From Hordeum vulgare subsp. vulgare (taxonomy: Eukaryota; Streptophyta; Magnoliopsida; Poales; Poaceae): a stretch of DNA of 64,000 nt. The position numbers and the translations under genes were made by a program. The stretch lies in NCBI RefSeq assembly GCF_904849725.1, contig NC_058519.1, forward strand, positions 108,922,881-108,986,880, in the 5' to 3' direction. Each line of letters opens with the position of its first letter. The stretch's first letter is position 1. Positions 58,365-64,000 of this stretch are shown piece by piece. Below the pieces are notes generated by a model. It was given only the letters and a program-made list of their open reading frames with translations, did no database searches and was not told the DNA's origin.

Positions 58365-61300
58365 CAGGGAAACTTGCATCTACTGTAAGGAGAAAGGGCA
58401 CTACAAGAAGGATTGCCCTGTTTTTCTAAAGACCTTCATGGCTAAGAGAGCTAAAGATATAGTTTCTTTCGTTAATGAATCCTTGTACTCAAAGTTTACG
58501 AAATCTACTTGGTGGATTGACTCAGGTGCAACTGTTCATGTTGCAAATTCTTTACAGGGATTCAGTTCGACGATAACTATGCCAAGAAATTCAAGAAGAA
58601 TTGAAGTCGCGAACGGTGTCCAAGCCGAAGTTGAAGCTGTAGGTGACGTCTCCTTGGAGCTAGCCGGTGGTTTCAAACTTCTGCTTAGGGATGTGCTTTT
58701 CGTACCTTCATGTAATAGGAACTTAATAAGTGTTTCGTGTTTAGACAAAGACGATTATCAATGTTTCTTTGGACATGGAAAATGTGTCATTTGGTCTCAT
58801 AATGATTATGTTGGGAATGCATTTCACCATGACGAGCTTTATCTATTATGACTATGTGAAAAAGCGCCCTATGTATTGAATGTGAATGAACAAAGTACTT
58901 CGTCGAACAACGATCAAAAGAAAAGAAAGAGAACTCACAGGAACACTGGAAATTATCCACATTGATATTTGTGGACCGTTTCCGGTGAAAAGTGTGGATG
59001 GTTATGACTCATTCATAACGTTCACAGACGATTACTCCCGCTTCGGTTACATTTATCCAATCAAAGACCGACATGAAGCATTGGATAAATTCAAAATATT
59101 CAAAGCTGAAGTTGAAAATCAGCTTGATAAAAAGATTAAGATAGCGAGGTCTGACCGTGGGGGGAGTACTACGGTCGACACACTCCATATGGCCAAGTCC
59201 CTGGACCTTTTGCAAAATTCTTGCAAGAGACTAGCATTGTTGCCCAGTATTCGATGCCAGGCGAGCCTCAGCAAAATGGAGTAGCTGAAAGGCGTAACCG
59301 TACTCTCATGGATATGGTACGCAGCATGATGAGCTACTCAGACCTACCATTGGGATTGTGGATGGAGGCGCTTAAAACCGCCATCCACATTCTCAACAGA
59401 GTTCCAAGCAAGTCGGTGCCCAAAACACCGCACGAGCTCTGGACAGGAAGAGTGCCATCCCTACAACACTTAAGAGTGTGGGGATGCCCTGCTCAGGCCA
59501 AAATGTTTAATCCAAATCTTGGGAAGTTAGACCCGAAGACAGTGAGTTGCCATTTCATTGGCTACCCTGATAGGTCAAAAGGTTTTCGTTTCTACTGTCC
59601 AGACAGATACACAAAGTTTGTGGAAACGAGACATGCTGTCTTCTTAGAAGACGAGATGATGAGGGGGAACCTGGTAGCTCGGAAAATTGATCTTGAGGAG
59701 AAAAGGGTGTATGCACCCATTCCGATGATTCCAGAGCCATTTTTCTCACTAGCCGTTGTGACTCCAACCATGACAACTGCGGGAGAAGACCCGGAACCTG
59801 TCCTTCAGGAGCCGACTGAACCCGTTGTTGATCATGAATTGGAAGTACAACAAGAAATAGTAGAAAGTGTGCCTGACAATGAGGTACTTAGAAGGTCTAA
59901 TAGAACAAGAAGACCTGCTATTTCTACTGATTATAAAGTATACAACACGGAAATGGCTCATATGGAAGGTGATCCCACCACATATGAGGAGGCCATTAAA
60001 AGCCCTCACTCATCAAAATGGATAGAGGCAATGGAAGATGAGATGAAATCGATGAGTTCCAATCATGTTTGGGACTTAGAGATTATTCCTAAAGGAGCAA
60101 AGACAATAGGTTGCAAATGGGTCTACAAAACTAAGTATGACTCTAATGGGAATGTAGATAAGTATAAAGCCCGACTTCTGGCAAAAGGATTTACACAAAG
60201 AGAAGGGATAGATTACAATGAGACCTTTTCTCCGGTCTCTTGTAAGGATTCCTTCAGAATCATAATGGCACTAGTTGCTCATTTTGATTTAGAGATGCAT
60301 CAAATGGGTGTAAAGACGGCGTTTCTAAACGGTGATTTAGAAGAAGATGTCTACATGAAACAACCCAAGGGTTTTATCATGGAAGGCAAGGAAGATCTAG
60401 GTTGCCGTCTAAAGAAATCCATTTATGGGCTAAGGCAAGCCTCTAGACAGTGGTACATCAAGTTCAATGATACCGTTAAAAGATTTGGATTCCAAGAAAA
60501 TGTTGAGGATAATTGCATTTATGCTAAGTTTAAACATGGGAAATATATTTTCCTAATCTTGCATGTGGATGATATCTTGCTTGCAAGCAATGGTATTGGT
60601 CTACTACAAGAAACAAAGAAGTTTTTATCCTCACACTTCGACATGAAAGACCTTGGTGATGCTTCATATGTTTTGGGCATTGAAATTCACCGAGACAGGA
60701 AAAATGGAGTCTTAGGACTCTCACAGAAAGCATATTTAGAGAAAGTTCTCCAGAAGTATAATATGCATAAGAGCAAAGCCACACCAGCTCCCATAGTCAA
60801 GGGCGATAGTTTTGGGAAATATCAATGTCCCAAGAATCAGTACGAGCTCGATGAAATGAAAACAGTACCGTATACTTCGGCTGTTGGAAGTTTACAGTAT
60901 GCACAAGTGTCCACACGCCCTGACTTAGCTTTTATCACCGGGGTACTCGGTAGATATCAAGCAAATCCAGGCCAAGAGCACTGGAAGATGGCAAAGAAAG
61001 CTTTGCGTTATGTGCAAGGCACAAAGGAAATCATGCTGACATACAGGCGATCTGATTCCCTAGAGATAAAAGGGTACCCAGACGCCGATTTTGCGGGAGA
61101 TAGAGATGATAGAAAATCCACGTCTGGGTACGTGTTTACTCTCGCAGGGGGAGCTATTTCATGAAAAAGCTCTAAACAGACCATAGTTGCATCATCTACG
61201 ATGCAAGCAGAGTTCATAGCATGTCTTGAAGCCACCGGGCAGGTGATATGGCTAAAGAAATTTATACCCGACTTGAAAGTGGTAGATTGTATCCACAAGC

Positions 61301-61542
61301 CACTAAAGATATATTGCGACAACCAGCCCGCAATATTCTATGCTCACAACAACAAGTCCAGCAATGCTGCCAAGACAATAGATATAAAGTATTATGTTGT
61401 GAAAGATAAAATTCAGGATCAAACTATAAGTCTCGAGCATATAAGTACGAAGTATATGCTTGCTGATCCGCTAACGAAAGGCTTACCACCCAGTGTGTTC
61501 AAGGAACACTTAGCCGGCATGGGTTTGATGGAAAGCCTATGA
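58365..61542 (+). pseudogene. copia pol (with gag zinc knuckle): protease, integrase, RT, RNase H
   Basis: Continuing the interrupted gag, it begins with a CCHC knuckle (CIYCKEKGHYKKDC, about 58374). It then shows the protease (WWIDSGATVHVA, about 58510) and an integrase core (IDICGPFPVKSVDGYDSF, about 58960; [15 protein letters not shown], about 59280). Reverse transcriptase follows ([20 protein letters not shown], about 60110; [10 protein letters not shown], about 60560) and then RNase H ([12 protein letters not shown], about 61075; DPLTKGLPP, about 61470). Breaks are TGA at 58849-58851, an apparent deletion of the pre-integrase HHCC domain near 58935, a one-base loss in a G run near 59163, and TGA at 61162-61164 in a context that fits TGG. 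The RT box reads HVDD, while YVDD is usual. Otherwise it is well preserved. Confidence 0.92.
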
Positions 61543-61710
61543 TTCCTGGATAATAAGAGGCCCAGAAGTAAATGAATTTGTTTCAAAACAAAAAGTGTGT
61601 TGTAGCTGTATGATTCTATCGGCAATTAAGCTGTGACGATGAGACATGCTCTACACGCCTATATGTGATGGAACAAGTAGAAAGTATAAAGTCAAAGTGA
61701 AAGTTGAGAT

Positions 61711-61722
61711 CAAGGGGGAGTA
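61711..61722 (+). other. copia polypurine tract
   Basis: caagggggagta lies directly before the 3' LTR. Confidence 0.85.
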
Positions 61723-62091
61723 TGTTAGGTTGATCTCTTCCGTGTGGTCCCAACGGCCCACCGGGCCCTTGATCCATGCGCCCTGATCGTGGGCGCCCAA
61801 CCCGTTATGGTTGGTGGGCCCCTTTGACCTGCGCTATAAATAAAGAGGTGGGGGCCGGGGCGCACGGTACGAGGTTCACCGCGCCGCCAGACTCCCCACC
61901 GAAATCTCCTTCCGATCTAGGGTTTAACGCAGTGCTCACGGAAAGCACCACCTTCGTCTACACCCTTCTCTCGCGTCACCGACGACTCCACCGCATCGAT
62001 GGCCGGCGCTGGGAGTTCATCCGGCTCGGGACTAGGTAAGTCCAAGATTGAACCGGATACATCTATGCCTAGTAGATCCACGGCTTCAACA
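61723..62091 (+). repeat. copia 3' LTR
   Basis: A 369-bp LTR matching the 5' LTR, without the MITE. It is followed by the duplication aaatt. Confidence 0.95.
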
Positions 62092-62096
62092 AAATT

Positions 62097-63108
62097 GTCT
62101 AAGTCGAACATGTCACTAAACTAGCTAGCACTTCCCATTTTCATGCTCACAAGGTTATTGAAGCGTCAACTGGGTGGAGGTAGCCTTTGGTTGGGGCCGG
62201 ATGCGTGTGTACCTTGTACGTAGGACACGTTAGGGATAAGCAACCGGCTTCAAAGTCAAGATCCACATGATTCTTCAGATCTACGGGTTCGTACATCAGA
62301 AAGGTTCCAGGCTAGGCTTTAATACAGAGCGAGCGAACATGCACGGCCTACAAGTTGTTAAATTCCTAACGTGCCGCTCACATGCGAGCCGACGATGCGA
62401 CTGTCAGCAGCCTAACCAACCGCCCCTCACCCTCCCCCGCCATGACCAATCAAGTGTTGACCTTGTGCATTCCACGGTTATGACAAAACCTATGCACCAT
62501 CAACGACCCCGTTTCTCTCCCCGTAGGCGCGTCAAAATTCAAGATCAGAGATTGCACGGATCACAGATGATACTCCCGCGTTGCACACGGGGCCTTTTTC
62601 TGGACCAAATAAGCTGTTGGAAGCGCGGTTAGAGTATATATGGATGAGTAGATCCCACTAGATTGACGCCGAAATATACTATGCAAACTGGTAGTACTCG
62701 TTAACCGTCAAACTAACCAACCAATCCCCATTATTTGTGTCGCCACTGTTTGTATTGACTGGCTAGAGTACCTACCGCTACCAGCATACTTGGCAGCTCA
62801 GGGGAGCACATGCCTGTCATGTGGTACATGCACTCTCGAGAAGCTAGGCCATGCCCAGCCCTGCATTGCATTATTCAGGTTTCGGACCAGTACACGGCCC
62901 CAAACTGAGAAGGCTTGCTTGCTAAGCTGGGCATATTGCACTGTTTGGGGATTTACTAAGCAATGACTTGTGGAAGACGGGGCATGTGGGTGGTTAGTTT
63001 AGCTTGGTTTAGGCAGAACGAAGCAAGCTGTATGGGAGCAAGTTGATCTAGTTAAGGAACCGGATCTGACCTTGCAGTAGGATGAGATAGGTGGAACCAA
63101 AAAATCGT
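62097..63108. other. intergenic sequence right of the copia element
   Basis: This continues the sequence that lies left of 42167 before the copia insertion. A 121-codon ORF (62267-62632) has no recognisable domain. No gene is supported. Confidence 0.5.
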
Positions 63109-63110
63109 TA

Positions 63111-63202
63111 CTCCTTCTGATCCAATTTACTTGTCACAATTTTATTATAACTTTACTACAAAGTTATATTGAAGCTACGACAAATAATATGGATCGGGGG
63201 AG
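63111..63202. mobile_element. Stowaway MITE
   Basis: A 92-bp element with ends ctccttctgatccaa / ggatcgggggag, flanked by TA (63109-63110 and 63203-63204). The inner arms cttgtcacaatttt and agctacgacaaataat pair imperfectly. Confidence 0.85.
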
Positions 63203-63423
63203 TAAGACATTTGCGCATGCTTTCTGTTATTTATTTTTAAAGTTATTTAATTTGGATTTTGACTTGTGAAGAATGGGATGAGGACGTTTTCATCGGTTTT
63301 ATTGTCCCGAACTTGCCTTCTCTTCTATAAGCCGAGCTGAGCCTAAAATTTTAGAAAAGAGGCCATTGTCCGTCTTTAAAATAATGAAGCCCTTGCAATG
63401 ATCAGTACAACACACAAACGTAA

Positions 63424-64000
63424 TTTTTTTTTTGGAGAAGGAGGTTCAAACCCCGGCCTTGGCCATTTTTATTAATTATTCAACATAGGTCTAACAAGAA
63501 CATACATCAAACCATCCGAAACCATCACTCATGCCTATAAAACTCGATAATGTGGAGTCTCTCACTGCCCATATCTAAAACCGGTGTCGTCACCGATCGA
63601 TCCACATAACGTATCAGAACCACAGCCGGTGCAGCAGACCTAAAGCGTACATCACATGCACACGTTTTAGCCGCCGCCATCATCATCAGGCCGCTGACCC
63701 ATCTTCAGGAGAGAGATATGTATCATCCTTGCCAGTCCGTCCATCCGTCGATGCCACCACGGCTCGTCAGTCCAGACGCGAAGATTCTGGAAGATCTGTC
63801 GTGCGTAGCACCTGCCGACCAGGCATGACACAGCCTAGCACCTCTCGGTCAGGCATGACTTGACATCTCCATCGAAAGCTCCGTGCAAGATGATCGACGC
63901 CACCATGGCGCCAAACAGCGCCACCGCCCTGCGCTCATTCGTCCAGACACGAAGATTCTCGAAGAACTGTCGTGCGTAGCATCTATCAACCAGGCATGAC
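63424..64000 (-). repeat. unclassified repeat with a T-run start, running off the window
   Basis: It begins with about 11 T, followed by ggagaaggaggttcaaacccc. This looks like the A-tailed 3' end of a minus-strand retroposed sequence. A 60-bp motif occurs twice (63770-63829 and 63941-64000; gtccagacrcgaagattct...accaggcatgac), with a shorter related word between. I recognise this as a common Triticeae repeat type but cannot name it. Confidence 0.5.

Larger units (their letters stand above)
42172..62091 (+). mobile_element. copia retrotransposon with 369-bp LTRs, split by a CACTA element
   Basis: LTRs lie at 42172-42702 (including a MITE) and 61723-62091, both starting tgttaggttgatc and ending ggcttcaaca, with a perfect duplication aaatt (42167-42171 and 62092-62096). 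A tRNA-Met PBS, a 1.6-kb leader, gag, and pol in copia order (protease, integrase, RT, RNase H) and a polypurine tract complete it. By eye the LTRs differ at about 20 of 369 positions, mostly transitions. The RT and gag style suggests the Tork/TAR lineage. A 13.2-kb CACTA element interrupts gag at 45134. Confidence 0.93.

Noticed and set aside
62267..62632. 121-codon plus-strand ORF right of the copia element
   Set aside because: Nothing recognisable and no supporting signals; it could be chance in mixed-composition DNA.

Overview
This window looks like intergenic DNA of a large Triticeae genome (wheat, Aegilops or barley type). It contains no convincing host gene, no tRNA or rRNA gene and no CRISPR array. 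Nearly everything is transposable elements nested inside one another. The lineage call rests on recognisable family signatures: Angela/BARE-1-type copia LTR ends, Sabrina/WHAM-type gypsy LTRs, TA-flanked Stowaway MITEs, and CACTA elements carrying the 'tttagtcccggtt / aaccgggactaaag' subterminal repeat. Family names are from memory and less certain than superfamily calls.

Left nest (1-22787). A CACTA element with a decayed TNP2-like transposase (19300-22787) abuts an Angela-like copia LTR (17559-19299, minus strand). The copia internal region is broken by a chromodomain (Tekay/Del-type) gypsy element, 2159-17422, plus strand. That element has an extra intact 258-codon ORF, a gag, and a pol full of stops. 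Its 5' LTR is cut by an Athila-like element (1-2158, minus; gag ORF runs off the window) and carries a MITE. Its 3' LTR contains a Sabrina-like solo LTR, which itself contains a second solo LTR. Target-site duplications support both of these inner insertions.

Middle (22788-42171). This part holds poorly classified sequence, a Tourist MITE, a full-length L1-type LINE on the minus strand (26503-32282, ORF1 plus endonuclease/RT/zf-RVT/RNase H ORF2) with a 15-base degenerate target duplication, and a truncated Sabrina-like element (32620-34471). It also holds several MITEs, diverged tandem repeats, and a PIF/Harbinger-like element (37311-39840) carrying only a broken Myb/SANT plus NAM-associated ORF1.

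Right nest (42172-62091). A copia element with 369-bp LTRs (TSD aaatt) is split just before its gag zinc knuckle by a 13.2-kb CACTA element (45134-58361, TSD aga). This CACTA carries three genes. The first is a TNP2-like transposase (minus), itself interrupted by an Angela solo LTR. The second is a multi-exon Transposase_24-like/Ulp1-protease gene (minus) with a 435-bp in-frame tandem duplication. The third is a small plus-strand gene for a coiled-coil protein with a C-terminal membrane segment. Terminal-type repeats also sit inside the element beside the start of the plus-strand gene. The last 1.9 kb holds a Stowaway MITE and an unclassified repeat running off the window.

No autonomous element is intact. 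Every pol, transposase and LINE ORF has stops, frameshifts or insertions. The least explained pieces are the CACTA accessory genes with their internal repeat cluster, and the extra ORF of the gypsy element.
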